In this document: positions 1 to 8,464 of the stretch, in pieces
Layout: each line of letters starts with the position of its first letter
How positions within the stretch are numbered: position 1 is the first letter of the stretch
NCBI GenBank assembly: GCA_902562285.1
Contig: CACESU010000005.1
Coordinates: forward strand, 1-64,000
Source: an uncultured Alphaproteobacteria bacterium
Lineage (GTDB): Bacteria > Pseudomonadota > Alphaproteobacteria > Rhodobacterales > Rhodobacteraceae
Direction of reading: 5' to 3'
DNA length: 64,000 nt
Notes under the pieces: model-generated
What the model saw: the letters and a program-made list of their open reading frames with translations, nothing else
Database searches by the model: none
Told to the model about the DNA's origin: nothing
Translations under genes and position numbers: made by a program

Positions 1-181
1 AAATACCAAAGAAATAAAAATAGTTCAGGATATTGAAAATAAATATAGAAAAGCAGGTGTTTCTGGGGTCCCTACTTTTATAATAAATAACGATTATGTT
101 GTGCCAGGTGCACAATCAAGAGAATTTTGGCAAGGGGTATTGAAAGAATTAACCCAAAAATATAGGAGGATGTATTCATGA
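1..181 (+). CDS. DsbA-family thiol oxidoreductase, C-terminal fragment (5' end outside window)
   Basis: The window opens inside a reading frame whose last 59 codons can be read up to a TGA at 179-181. The visible part contains GVSGVPTFIIN followed by a glycine-alanine-glutamine turn (VVPGAQS), which is the cis-proline loop and C-terminal helix pattern of DsbA/FrnE-like (2-hydroxychromene-2-carboxylate isomerase-like) proteins. The catalytic CxxC region would lie upstream of the window, so the subfamily cannot be told. The stop overlaps the start of the ureohydrolase gene (ATGA at 178-181), so the two are probably translationally coupled; the ribosome-binding site of the next gene lies inside this coding end. 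Confidence 0.7.
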   Translation, partial: NTKEIKIVQDIENKYRKAGVSGVPTFIINNDYVVPGAQSREFWQGVLKELTQKYRRMYS

Positions 182-1143
182 AAATTGATCGCTTAATTGC
201 AGGATCTGATGCAAATAGAGGATATTCTGGAATACCAACATTTTTAAGATCAAAAATTTGTGAAAACTTAGATGCAATAAACGCATCCTATGCAGTTTTA
301 GGCGTTCCTTATGATGAAGGTTCTCCTTTTGTTGGTGGATCAAGGTTTTGCGCGAGAGCAGTAAGGGAACATTCTCTAAGATTTGGTGGTGGTGCAATTT
401 ATGACATTGAAAATAACAAGGAATATTTAAGAGATGCTATATCTAACAATGCAATAACTGATCTTGGTGATATAGATATTACGCCAAGCCGAGCTGACGT
501 AACTATGGATAAATTAACTACTGTTATAAAAAAAATAATTTATCAAGGAATATTACCAATTGTTCTTGGGGGCGACCATACCATCACGTATCCCGTCGTC
601 AGAGGATTTAATAAACCTCTACACATTGTACAATTCGATGCGCATATGGATTACTCCAAAATAGAAGAAGGTATGACATATACTAATTCAACTTCATTCA
701 GATTATTGCATGAATTGGATCATGTAAAATCACTGAGTCAAGTTGGGATAAGAAGTATGAGAGATCAAAAGTCAGATGTAAATGATGCACTAAATAATGG
801 AAGCCGTATTATAAAAATGAGTGAAATAAGGGATAAAGGCGCTGAGAATATTTGGAAACACATGCCTAATGGTGAAGATTGCTATGTAACTATTGATATT
901 GATGCATATGATATGTCCTTAGTTCCAGGTTGCGTATCTGCTGAGCCTAACGGCTTTTATTTTGATGAATTGAAAAAAGCATTAGAAAGTCTAAATGATA
1001 AAATGAATATTGTGGGATTTGATTTTGTAGAGGTTAATCCTAAATTGGATGTTGGAACAAATGTAACTTCCTATCTAGGAGCCCTTACTGTTGCAATGTT
1101 TTTGGGTTTTATTGATGAAAAAAGGCGATTGAAATTAAGTTAA
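178..1143 (+). CDS. Agmatinase/ureohydrolase family protein
   Basis: A 321-residue ureohydrolase (arginase/agmatinase superfamily), which hydrolyses a guanidino group to urea using a binuclear Mn centre. The metal motifs are visible: GGDHT near residue 132, DAHMD near 154-158 and DIDAYD near 240. Length is normal for agmatinase or guanidinobutyrase. The segment after the last motif (VPGCVSAEPNGF) is the family's usual position for P-G-T-G-x-P-E-P-G-G and is somewhat divergent, so the substrate (agmatine, guanidinobutyrate, formiminoglutamate-like) is open. The start ATG overlaps the previous stop and follows a clear AGGAGG-like site at 164-170. A urea importer is encoded 23 kb away, but there is no urease in the window. 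Confidence 0.85.
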   Translation: MKIDRLIAGSDANRGYSGIPTFLRSKICENLDAINASYAVLGVPYDEGSPFVGGSRFCARAVREHSLRFGGGAIYDIENNKEYLRDAISNNAITDLGDIDITPSRADVTMDKLTTVIKKIIYQGILPIVLGGDHTITYPVVRGFNKPLHIVQFDAHMDYSKIEEGMTYTNSTSFRLLHELDHVKSLSQVGIRSMRDQKSDVNDALNNGSRIIKMSEIRDKGAENIWKHMPNGEDCYVTIDIDAYDMSLVPGCVSAEPNGFYFDELKKALESLNDKMNIVGFDFVEVNPKLDVGTNVTSYLGALTVAMFLGFIDEKRRLKLS

Positions 1144-1146
1144 AAT

Positions 1147-1710
1147 ATGTGCGGAAGATTTACACTACATAATTCGAATAAGGTAAAAGAAAAAATAGGA
1201 TTTGATATAGCACCAAATTATAATATTGTACCTTCTAATTTAATCCTTATTTTGATACCAGAACCGGTTCTTCTTTATTGGGGACTTACTCCAGAATGGG
1301 CAACCAAACCTATGAATTTAATCAATGCCAGGATAGAAACACTAAAAGAAAAACCTTCTTTTAAGAACTCAAAACCGTGTATTATAGTTTCAGACGGCTG
1401 GTTTGAATGGAAAAAATCAAATACTGTTGGGAAAATACCTTATTATATTCATAACAATAATAAATTGATTTATTTTGCTGGAATTTATAATGATAAGGGC
1501 TGTTCAATAGTAACTAAAGAGGCAAATCAAGAACTATGTAACATACATCATAGACAACCATTAATTCTGGGTATAAAAGCAAGAAGGTCCTGGATTAACG
1601 AATTTGAAATCAAAAACCTAAATCAATCTCAAGAGTTTCATTGTCATAGAGTTGGAAACCATGTAAATTCACCAAGAAATAATAGCTCTCAATGCATAGA
1701 AGTAGTTTAG
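1147..1710 (+). CDS. SRAP domain protein (HMCES/YedK family)
   Basis: A 187-residue SOS-response-associated peptidase-like (SRAP) protein. Family members bind abasic sites in single-stranded DNA and form a protective thiazolidine crosslink through Cys2. The diagnostic features are present: N-terminal MCGRFT with Cys2, NARIET near residue 60, GWFEWKK near 85 and a HHRQPLIL segment near 134 that holds the conserved histidine. Residues past about 150 are shorter than in E. coli YedK. It starts 3 bases after the ureohydrolase stop with no strong Shine-Dalgarno site, suggesting coupling. No SOS box was recognised. Confidence 0.88.
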   Translation: MCGRFTLHNSNKVKEKIGFDIAPNYNIVPSNLILILIPEPVLLYWGLTPEWATKPMNLINARIETLKEKPSFKNSKPCIIVSDGWFEWKKSNTVGKIPYYIHNNNKLIYFAGIYNDKGCSIVTKEANQELCNIHHRQPLILGIKARRSWINEFEIKNLNQSQEFHCHRVGNHVNSPRNNSSQCIEVV

Positions 1711-1717
1711 AGCATTC

Positions 1718-2287
1718 TTATGGGATTAATTCCTTTATTTTAATTTGATTGTTTTCAATAATTATTTTTAAACGCTTATGTGAATCTGAAATTAAAGATA
1801 AAAAATCAACTTCTCTTATATAATTTTCAACTACACAAAAATTTGAAAAAACATTTTCATTTGATAAAAATGCTTCTTGATTACCTATATTTACAGAGTC
1901 TAATGTTGAAGATGGTGCTAATTTTGTTGAATAAGGTTTTCTAGATATTAATGGAACTTTATCCCAGTATTTTTTAATTTCTTTATTGTCTCTCAATATA
2001 AAAGATTTTGTTCTTATCCTAAGTTGAATTTTTTCGATCCTATCATAAAATAAACATTCAGTTCGGTTATTTTTAATAATCGATTTTACTTTAGGACTTC
2101 TTTTATCTGTAAAAAAAATTAAATTATGATTTTGTTCAATAAAATCTCTAAGAACTACATATCTACTTTGAACTTCCTTTAAACTTAAACTAGAAAAAAC
2201 AAAAGTATGATATCCACTAGATCTATTAAAAGCACCATCCTTCAATAATTCAATCATTTTTAAATAAATTAGGTGGTTCCTTTTCAT
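1718..2287 (-). CDS. Pyridoxamine 5'-phosphate oxidase-like flavoprotein
   Basis: The likely product is about 189 residues with the order of a PNPOx-like FMN-binding split barrel. It has an early strand-turn (YHTFVFSSL), then LIFFTDKRSPKVKSI in the FMN-phosphate position, RIEKIQLRIRTKS, and a C-terminal strand with FCVVENYIREVDFLSL. True PdxH ends in a conserved RL.P motif; this one has no clear match, so a general PNPOx-like protein (Alr4036-type) is safer than pdxH. I start at the ATG at 2285-2287 because the longer frame, to 2353, would begin inside the terminator hairpin at 2331-2358. It is convergent with the SRAP gene (7 bp gap). Confidence 0.6.
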   Translation of the reverse strand: MKRNHLIYLKMIELLKDGAFNRSSGYHTFVFSSLSLKEVQSRYVVLRDFIEQNHNLIFFTDKRSPKVKSIIKNNRTECLFYDRIEKIQLRIRTKSFILRDNKEIKKYWDKVPLISRKPYSTKLAPSSTLDSVNIGNQEAFLSNENVFSNFCVVENYIREVDFLSLISDSHKRLKIIIENNQIKIKELIP

Positions 2288-2330
2288 GGAAACATCTTCT
2301 TTTTGACGATATAAACAGTAAAAAAATGAT

Positions 2331-2358
2331 AAAGGGTGGAGATAACTCTCCACCCTTT
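2331..2358. terminator. Rho-independent terminator, bidirectional in form
   Basis: A perfect 12-bp stem (AAAGGGTGGAGA at 2331-2342 paired with 2347-2358) has a 4-base loop. A T-run follows on the plus strand (2360-2367) and another on the minus strand (complement of 2320-2326). It sits directly after the stop of the ABC substrate-binding gene and most likely ends that minus-strand operon. Confidence 0.85.
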
Positions 2359-2365
2359 ATTTTTT

Positions 2366-3412
2366 TTACCTCTTAGGTAATGGCATCCAATCTGTCATTG
2401 CAACATCTGCATGCTGAAATTGTGGCATTTTACTTCCTAAATCTTCCATATTTTTAATATCTTGCTCATTCAAAAAAGACTGAGTTATTAAAGTAGGTGG
2501 AACAATAACACTCCTACCAGGATCTCCACCAGTCAACATTATTGCTAATGACCTTACACACACTTCTCCTACAACTGCAGGATTAGTTGCAACTGTTGCA
2601 GCCCAGGCTGAACCAGGCTCTCTCATTAATGAAATGTCAGCAGTAGAAACATCTGCAGAGTATATGTCTATTTGATCAGTTAATCCAGCTTCATCAACTG
2701 CAAGTTTAACTCCCTTGGCAAATTCATCATAAGGAGCAAACATTACTGTAATATCAGAATTAGCTTGTAAAACTGATCTTGCTTGGTTTGCATTAGAGTT
2801 TGCAATCGGGTTATCTAATGTTCCAAACACAGCGACTTCATCTATTCCTGGATTAGCAGCTTTAACTTCTTGCCAAGCCTTATCTCTTCTATCCAATGGG
2901 GCAATTCCTGGCACATAGACATAACCTGCTTTGAATGAGTTTCCATTATCTTTAATAGCTTGCTCTAAAGCAAGTTTACCTAGCATATAATCAGATTGTT
3001 CAACTTGAGGTATTGCAGGGTTTTCTACATTTACATCAAATGCTACAACTTTAATTCCAGCCTCAACAGCTCTTTGTGCTGCATCTTTCATGGATTCAGT
3101 AAGTCCATGCTGTATAATAATACCATCTACCCCTAAGGCTATTGCTTGATCAACCATATCTGCTTGTAACGCAGCATCCTGCCGACTATCAAAAACTCTT
3201 AGATCAACACCAATGGCTTGTGCTTGAGATTCTACTCCACCCAGATAAGCTTGAAAAAAATCACCAGTACTCAAAAAACGAACTAGTGCTATTTTTACTT
3301 TTCCTGGATCGTCTAAAGGAGCTGGCATACCAGCAAATGCCGTTGAAAAACCAGTTAATAATAATATAGCTCCTCCAAAAGCTGATACAATTTTTTTTAA
3401 AATTTTGTTCAT
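2366..3412 (-). CDS. Sugar-type ABC transporter substrate-binding protein
   Basis: A periplasmic binding protein of the ribose/galactose (Peripl_BP_4, RbsB-like) family, about 348 residues. The N-terminus is a signal peptide (MNKILKK, then a hydrophobic stretch ending in AFAG). It is followed by two Rossmann-like lobes, with KIALVRFLSTGDFF at the first strand, DGIIIQHG near residue 100 and VMFAPYDEFAKG in the second lobe. The start at 3412 is preferred over an upstream in-frame codon because an AAGGGAGAA site sits 5-7 bases ahead of it. It is the last gene of the operon ATPase-permease-binding protein, 36 bp after the permease stop. The divergent mtnK-mtnA-aldolase genes suggest the ligand is methylthioribose or a similar pentose rather than ribose (inference). 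Confidence 0.85.
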   Translation of the reverse strand: MNKILKKIVSAFGGAILLLTGFSTAFAGMPAPLDDPGKVKIALVRFLSTGDFFQAYLGGVESQAQAIGVDLRVFDSRQDAALQADMVDQAIALGVDGIIIQHGLTESMKDAAQRAVEAGIKVVAFDVNVENPAIPQVEQSDYMLGKLALEQAIKDNGNSFKAGYVYVPGIAPLDRRDKAWQEVKAANPGIDEVAVFGTLDNPIANSNANQARSVLQANSDITVMFAPYDEFAKGVKLAVDEAGLTDQIDIYSADVSTADISLMREPGSAWAATVATNPAVVGEVCVRSLAIMLTGGDPGRSVIVPPTLITQSFLNEQDIKNMEDLGSKMPQFQHADVAMTDWMPLPKR

Positions 3413-3448
3413 AAATAATTCTCCCTTCAATTTAAAAACAAACTTTGG

Positions 3449-4465
3449 TTAATGACCTCCCTTGCGAGATCTTGATGTAAGAGCAAAGGTAAAAACTAGT
3501 GCAATAACTAAAACCCCTCCTTTTACAAAGTCTTGAGTATAATATGGTGCATTCATCATAGTCAAACCATGAAGTAAAACACCAACAAAAAGTGCACCTA
3601 TTGCTGTACCTAAAGCGTTAGGTTTTGCTGCACCTAATACTGCAAAACCTATAAGTGCTGCTGCTACACTATCTAACAAAAGATTATTCCCAGATGCAAT
3701 GTCCCCTCTTCCAAGACGTGCAGATAAAAGCAACCCTCCAATTGAGGCTGTAATACCAGAAATTACATATGCCAAAATTTTATAATAATTAACATTTGTT
3801 CCAGCTAAAGAAGCAGCTCGTTCATTTGACCCTATAGCATACATCAATCGTCCATGCCGTGTAAGTTCTAAAAATATCCAAATAATAAGGGCTACAACCA
3901 AAAAAATGATTACAGGCACTGGAATTAATTTTTCCAAAAAAACATCAAATCTATGTCTGCCAATCCATAAAAAGCTTGCTGGAAAAACTCCATCTGCAAC
4001 CTCCCCAGAAGGTAATCGCATGCCTGTAGCTATTGATCTTCCCTCTGTGGGAACTCTTTGTAATCCAATTAATAAAAACATCATTCCAAGAGTAGCTAAC
4101 AAATCAGGAACTTTCATTTTTACAATCAATAAACCATTAATAAGACCAACGAAAGCTCCCATTAATAAACAGGCAATAATTGCAACAAATGCACTTTGCT
4201 CTAATATTACCAACATATATGCAGACATCATCAGTGAAGAAGTAGCTACTGAGCCAATAGAAAGGTCAAATCCGTCAACTACAAGTGTACATGTTACACC
4301 TAATGCCAATATTCCTGTAATTGCAACTGACTGAAAAATAAATACGGCCGAACGTGCTCCAGCAAAACCACTAGCAAAAATGGAAAAAAATAATACCAAA
4401 CCTGCTAATAAAACAAGAAATCCATATTTAATTGAAAATTCTCTTAAACCAAATTCACTCGTCAT
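3449..4465 (-). CDS. Sugar-type ABC transporter permease (RbsC family)
   Basis: A 338-residue inner-membrane permease of the branched-chain/ribose (BPD_transp_2) family, with eight or more hydrophobic segments. The family signature region lies near residues 240-290 (GGLLLSARLGRGDIASG, then LDSVAAALIGFAVLGA). The upstream ATPase gene ends 3 bases before its start, so the two are cotranscribed and probably coupled. It should form the membrane channel for the adjacent binding protein and dual-domain ATPase. Confidence 0.87.
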   Translation of the reverse strand: MTSEFGLREFSIKYGFLVLLAGLVLFFSIFASGFAGARSAVFIFQSVAITGILALGVTCTLVVDGFDLSIGSVATSSLMMSAYMLVILEQSAFVAIIACLLMGAFVGLINGLLIVKMKVPDLLATLGMMFLLIGLQRVPTEGRSIATGMRLPSGEVADGVFPASFLWIGRHRFDVFLEKLIPVPVIIFLVVALIIWIFLELTRHGRLMYAIGSNERAASLAGTNVNYYKILAYVISGITASIGGLLLSARLGRGDIASGNNLLLDSVAAALIGFAVLGAAKPNALGTAIGALFVGVLLHGLTMMNAPYYTQDFVKGGVLVIALVFTFALTSRSRKGGH

Positions 4466-4468
4466 TTT

Positions 4469-5983
4469 TCACCTACTAAGCTCACTAAGAGTACTTTGAC
4501 CAGCTATTTCTACCAAAATCTGATTTATATCAACATTTTTATTCATATGTTCACCAACTAATTTTTTTTCGTTCATTACTAAAACTCTGTCAGCAATTTC
4601 AAGAGCTTCATCCAGTTCTGCTACAAAAACTATTGTAGCTCTATTAATTGAGGTTTCTCTAATGTAATTCCCAATATCCCTTCTAGCTTTTATATCTACT
4701 CCTTGAAATGGTTCATCTAGTACAAGTAGATTACAAGGCCTTAATAACCAACGACCAACTACCACTTTTTGTTGGTTTCCTCCTGAGAGCGTCTCTATTT
4801 CATCATTCTCTGATTGACAAACAATTCCCAAGTCATTGATAGTGTCCTTAGCAACATTTTTTAATGCATTAAATTTTAGTAATGAGACCCATGAATAATT
4901 ATTTAAAAAAGGAACTGTCAAATTTTTTTCTATATCAAAATCTTTTATGACGGCATTAGAAGATCTATCTTTAGGACTCATATGGACACCTAAGTTAATT
5001 GCTTCCATAGGATTAGAGGGTGAATACTTATTACCATTTAAAAATATAGAACCACTAAACTGTTTTTTAACTCCAAAAAGTATTGAGGCTAATTGTGTTT
5101 TCCCACTTCCTAAAAGTCCAGTAATGGCAACTACTTCGTTTTGATAAATATTAAGATTAATGTCAGCACTGTCACTATCCAATTTAAGACCAGATAGTTT
5201 TAAAATTTCTTTTCCTTTTTCTGAAACTTTAAAATTAACTTCAGTCATTTTATGACCGATCATAGCTGTAACTGCACCCTCATAATCTAATGGTTTTTGA
5301 TCAAAAGTTCCTGATATAGAACCATCTCTCATACAGATTATCTTATCAGCAATTTGTCTAATATCAGACATTCTATGTGAAATATATAATATCGCTACAT
5401 TTGTGCTTCTTAATCTGTCAAGTAACTTAAATAACCTATCTGCCTCTTTTGCTGAAAGTGATGAAGTAGGTTCGTCAAGAATTAAAACTTTAGGATTTCT
5501 TGACATTGCCCTGGCTATAGCTATTAACTGACGGTCTGCTACACCAAGTTCCGAAACCGGTTTTTTACTATCGAAAGATAATCCCATGATTTCAGCAATC
5601 TTTTCTGATTCAATTCTTAGATTTTTTTCACTTACAAAAAAACCGGCTTTTTTATCAGTTAATCGATCTAACATTAGATTAGAGGCAACATCTAAATCAG
5701 GAACAACTGCATCGTTAATTGATTGATGTACAGTGACCACACCTTCATTAAATGCATCAACTGGCTTTTTAGGTCTAAACAACTTACCGAATAGATTAAT
5801 AGAGCCTCCATCTGATTGGTGTACTCCACATAATATTTTGACTAGTGTAGATTTACCCGCTCCATTAGCTCCCATCAATACCGTTACTTCGCCTGGAAAA
5901 AGATCTAAATCAATCTTTCTTAAAACTTTGTTAGGACCAAAAGCTTTCTCCAAGCCTCTTATTTCGCAGGCTAGTTTTTTCAT
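4469..5983 (-). CDS. Sugar-type ABC transporter ATP-binding protein, two ABC domains (RbsA/XylG family)
   Basis: A 504-residue fused dual ATPase. The first domain has Walker A GANGAGKSTL near residue 39, a family-variant signature ELGVADRQL and Walker B VLILDEP. The second has the degenerate P-loop GLLGSGKTQL near residue 290 and an intact signature LSGGNQQK near residue 404 followed by LLVLDEP. This is the normal RbsA/MglA arrangement. It is the first gene of a three-gene minus-strand transporter operon whose start lies 118 bp from the divergent mtnK start, across a shared control region. Confidence 0.9.
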   Translation of the reverse strand: MKKLACEIRGLEKAFGPNKVLRKIDLDLFPGEVTVLMGANGAGKSTLVKILCGVHQSDGGSINLFGKLFRPKKPVDAFNEGVVTVHQSINDAVVPDLDVASNLMLDRLTDKKAGFFVSEKNLRIESEKIAEIMGLSFDSKKPVSELGVADRQLIAIARAMSRNPKVLILDEPTSSLSAKEADRLFKLLDRLRSTNVAILYISHRMSDIRQIADKIICMRDGSISGTFDQKPLDYEGAVTAMIGHKMTEVNFKVSEKGKEILKLSGLKLDSDSADINLNIYQNEVVAITGLLGSGKTQLASILFGVKKQFSGSIFLNGNKYSPSNPMEAINLGVHMSPKDRSSNAVIKDFDIEKNLTVPFLNNYSWVSLLKFNALKNVAKDTINDLGIVCQSENDEIETLSGGNQQKVVVGRWLLRPCNLLVLDEPFQGVDIKARRDIGNYIRETSINRATIVFVAELDEALEIADRVLVMNEKKLVGEHMNKNVDINQILVEIAGQSTLSELSR

Positions 5984-6101
5984 AAAAACTCTTTTTTTAT
6001 TAATACTTAATTTTTATATTGATCATTGAAATAAGAATTGTCAATCGTATTGACAAAGTTGAATTCAAAAGCGAAATTCTAACGAATTAGGAGAATTAAT
6101 T
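5984..6101. promoter_or_regulatory. Divergent control region with a 19-bp palindrome (candidate repressor operator)
   Basis: The 118 bp between the ABC importer operon (minus) and mtnK-mtnA-aldolase (plus) contain a perfect inverted repeat at 6038-6056: TTGTCAAT, spacer CGT, ATTGACAA. The odd-length palindrome centred on CG resembles LacI/GntR-type operators. A strong ribosome-binding site (TTAGGAGAA, 6089-6097) precedes mtnK. One dimer bound here could control both directions. No regulator gene is adjacent, so the protein is unknown. Confidence 0.55.
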
Positions 6102-7361
6102 ATGAACAAAAATTATTCAGCTTTAACTTTAGATGAGCTTCCAAAGAGACTTTCTTCCATAACTGCTATAACAGACCAAATTGGGACTGATTTTTCTGAA
6201 TGGAAGGTCACAGAAGTTGGTGATGGAAATCTTAACTTAGTTTTTATAGTGATTGGGAGTAATGGAAAAATTGTAATAAAACAAGCTTTACCATATGTAA
6301 GAGTAGTAGGTGATAGTTGGCCTTTAACACTCGATAGAGCTTTCTTTGAATATAATGCCTTGGTTCGCCAGGAAGAAAGAGATCCAGGAATTGCCCCATC
6401 AGTTTATTATTTTGATCGAGAACAAGGCATAATAGCAATGGAATGCTTAGATAGTCATAAGATTCTAAGGGGTAAATTAATTGCAGGAGAAAAGGTTTCA
6501 AATTTAGGCGAAGTAATTGGAAAACATTGCGCTCGTCTAGCCTTTAAAGGTTCTGATTTTTTCATGCAAACCAGAGATAAGAAAAATGACGTATCTCTTT
6601 TTCAAAATAATTTAGAATTAATGTCAATAACTGAGAATCTTGTTTTTACAGATCCATATTATGAAGCAGAAATGAATAATCATACAGAAGGGTTAGACCC
6701 AATTGTAAAAACACTTCGCGAAGATGTAGTAATGAAAAGTAAAGTTCAGTATATGCTTCTAAAATTTACAAGTAATACAGAAACTATGTGTCATGGCGAT
6801 CTACATTCTGGATCAATTATGTGCACCGAAAATGATACTAAAGTGATTGATCCTGAATTTGCATTTTACGGCCCTATGGGTTTTGATTTAGGTATGAATA
6901 TTGCTAACTATTTAATGGCTTTCTTAAGTCAACCAGCACATAGAAACAATCCAAATGAAATGAAATCATTTCAGAGATGGATACTGAAAGTTATTGAAGA
7001 AACAGTAAACGCTTTTTTTGAGGAGTTTACAAATCTCTGGCATAATAGTAGGCGAGGCATCCTTTTTCCAAAATGCTTATATGAGGATCAAGATCAAAGT
7101 ACTGATTATGCACTAAATTTAGTATTAAAACATATTTTTAATGATGCTATTTCAGTTTGTGGAATTGAAATGCATAGACGCTGTTTGTCACTTGCTCATA
7201 ATGCAGATTTTGAACAGATTGAAAATGTAATATTAAGGGCAAAATTAGAAGCTAGAAACTTGTTACTGGGTAGAGAATTAATACTTTTTTCAAATAGCAT
7301 TAAAGATATATCAGAACTTACATCTTTAGCTTCAAAATTTAATGAAAGGAATATACTTTGA
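6102..7361 (+). CDS. mtnK: S-methyl-5-thioribose kinase
   Basis: A 419-residue kinase that phosphorylates 5-methylthioribose at C1. The aminoglycoside-kinase-like catalytic core is visible: MCHGDLHSGSI near residue 229 (catalytic Asp), then VIDPEFAFYGPMGFDLG near 248-262. This stretch is highly characteristic of MtnK. Length is normal (about 400-420). The ATG follows a strong AGGAG site. It overlaps mtnA by 4 bases (ATGA-type, with mtnA starting TTG at 7358). MtnK orthologues can act on other 5-modified riboses, so 5-deoxyribose is also possible. Confidence 0.9.
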   Translation: MNKNYSALTLDELPKRLSSITAITDQIGTDFSEWKVTEVGDGNLNLVFIVIGSNGKIVIKQALPYVRVVGDSWPLTLDRAFFEYNALVRQEERDPGIAPSVYYFDREQGIIAMECLDSHKILRGKLIAGEKVSNLGEVIGKHCARLAFKGSDFFMQTRDKKNDVSLFQNNLELMSITENLVFTDPYYEAEMNNHTEGLDPIVKTLREDVVMKSKVQYMLLKFTSNTETMCHGDLHSGSIMCTENDTKVIDPEFAFYGPMGFDLGMNIANYLMAFLSQPAHRNNPNEMKSFQRWILKVIEETVNAFFEEFTNLWHNSRRGILFPKCLYEDQDQSTDYALNLVLKHIFNDAISVCGIEMHRRCLSLAHNADFEQIENVILRAKLEARNLLLGRELILFSNSIKDISELTSLASKFNERNIL

Positions 7362-8464
7362 AAGTAAATGGAAATCACTACCATTCTATTTGGTATGATA
7401 AAAATCTCGATCTGGTAAAAATTATAGATCAACGACTGTTACCTTATGAGTTTAAAATAATTACAGTTGAAACTCTTGAAGATTTTGAGAATGCCATAAA
7501 GGATATGGCTGTTAGAGGCGCTCCTTTAATTGGTGCAACTGCAGCATTTGGAATTGCTCGACAAATGCTTAGGGACCACTCCAATAAAAATCTTGATTTA
7601 AGTTGGGATAGATTAAATCAAACAAGACCAACAGCAATAAATCTTAGATGGGCATTGAACCGATGTAGAAACCACCTGCTAAATATTCCTCTGACAGACA
7701 GGGGATATGAAGCTATGCAATTAGCAATTAAAATTGCCAATGAAGACGTTGAGATCAACAAAAAAATAGGTCTTAACGGACTTGAGATAATTAAATCTAT
7801 TGCAAAGAAAAAACCTAAAGGTGAACCCACCAGGTTATTAACTCATTGTAATGCAGGATGGTTAGCAACAGTAGATTGGGGAACAGCTACTAGTCCAATG
7901 TACCAAGCTCATGATTTAAATATTCCCATACATGTGTGGGTAGATGAAACTAGACCAAGGAATCAAGGAGCACTTACAGCTTGGGAATTGAAAAGTCATG
8001 GAATTAGTCATAATTACATTACTGATAATGCAGGAGGTCATCTAATGCAGCACGACCTTGTAGATATGGTCATAGTTGGAACAGATAGAACAACCTCTAG
8101 AGGTGACGTATGTAATAAAATAGGAACATATTTAAAAGCCCTTGCTGCAAAAGATAATAATATTCCTTTTTATGTGGCCTTACCCTCGCCTACTATTGAT
8201 TGGACTATTGAAGATGGTATAAACGAAATTCCTATCGAAGAAAGAAGCGAAAGTGAAGTTTCATTGATACAGGGTAAAGACAACTCAGGTTTCATATCCA
8301 AGTTAAAAGTTACACCAGAAGGAACAATTGGATCAAATCCCGCTTTTGATGTAACTCCAGCTAAGTTAATTACAGGTCTTATAACTGAAAAAGGTGTTTG
8401 CGAAGCATCTTCTTATGGGCTGCAAAAACTTTTTCCAAAAAATAATCAGAAAGATGGTAGATGA
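7358..8464 (+). CDS. mtnA: Methylthioribose-1-phosphate isomerase
   Basis: A 368-residue eIF2B-alpha-like isomerase that converts methylthioribose-1-P to methylthioribulose-1-P. Diagnostic motifs are VRGAPLIGATAAFG near residue 52, THCNAGWLAT near 162 holding the catalytic Cys, and GTDRTTSRGD near 240 holding the catalytic Asp. The family consensus at the last site is GADRxxxNGD, so there are two conservative changes. The start is a TTG overlapping the mtnK stop, and the stop overlaps the next gene's start (8461-8464). All three genes are therefore tightly coupled. Confidence 0.9.
   Translation: MKVNGNHYHSIWYDKNLDLVKIIDQRLLPYEFKIITVETLEDFENAIKDMAVRGAPLIGATAAFGIARQMLRDHSNKNLDLSWDRLNQTRPTAINLRWALNRCRNHLLNIPLTDRGYEAMQLAIKIANEDVEINKKIGLNGLEIIKSIAKKKPKGEPTRLLTHCNAGWLATVDWGTATSPMYQAHDLNIPIHVWVDETRPRNQGALTAWELKSHGISHNYITDNAGGHLMQHDLVDMVIVGTDRTTSRGDVCNKIGTYLKALAAKDNNIPFYVALPSPTIDWTIEDGINEIPIEERSESEVSLIQGKDNSGFISKLKVTPEGTIGSNPAFDVTPAKLITGLITEKGVCEASSYGLQKLFPKNNQKDGR

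Noticed and set aside
1718-2287. Calling the PNPOx-like gene pdxH
   Set aside because: The substrate-binding C-terminal motif of PdxH is not visible, so only the fold family is supported.
2287-2353. Longer N-terminus for the PNPOx-like gene (start at 2353)
   Set aside because: It would begin inside a perfect terminator hairpin and adds residues without family similarity; the ATG at 2287 fits better.
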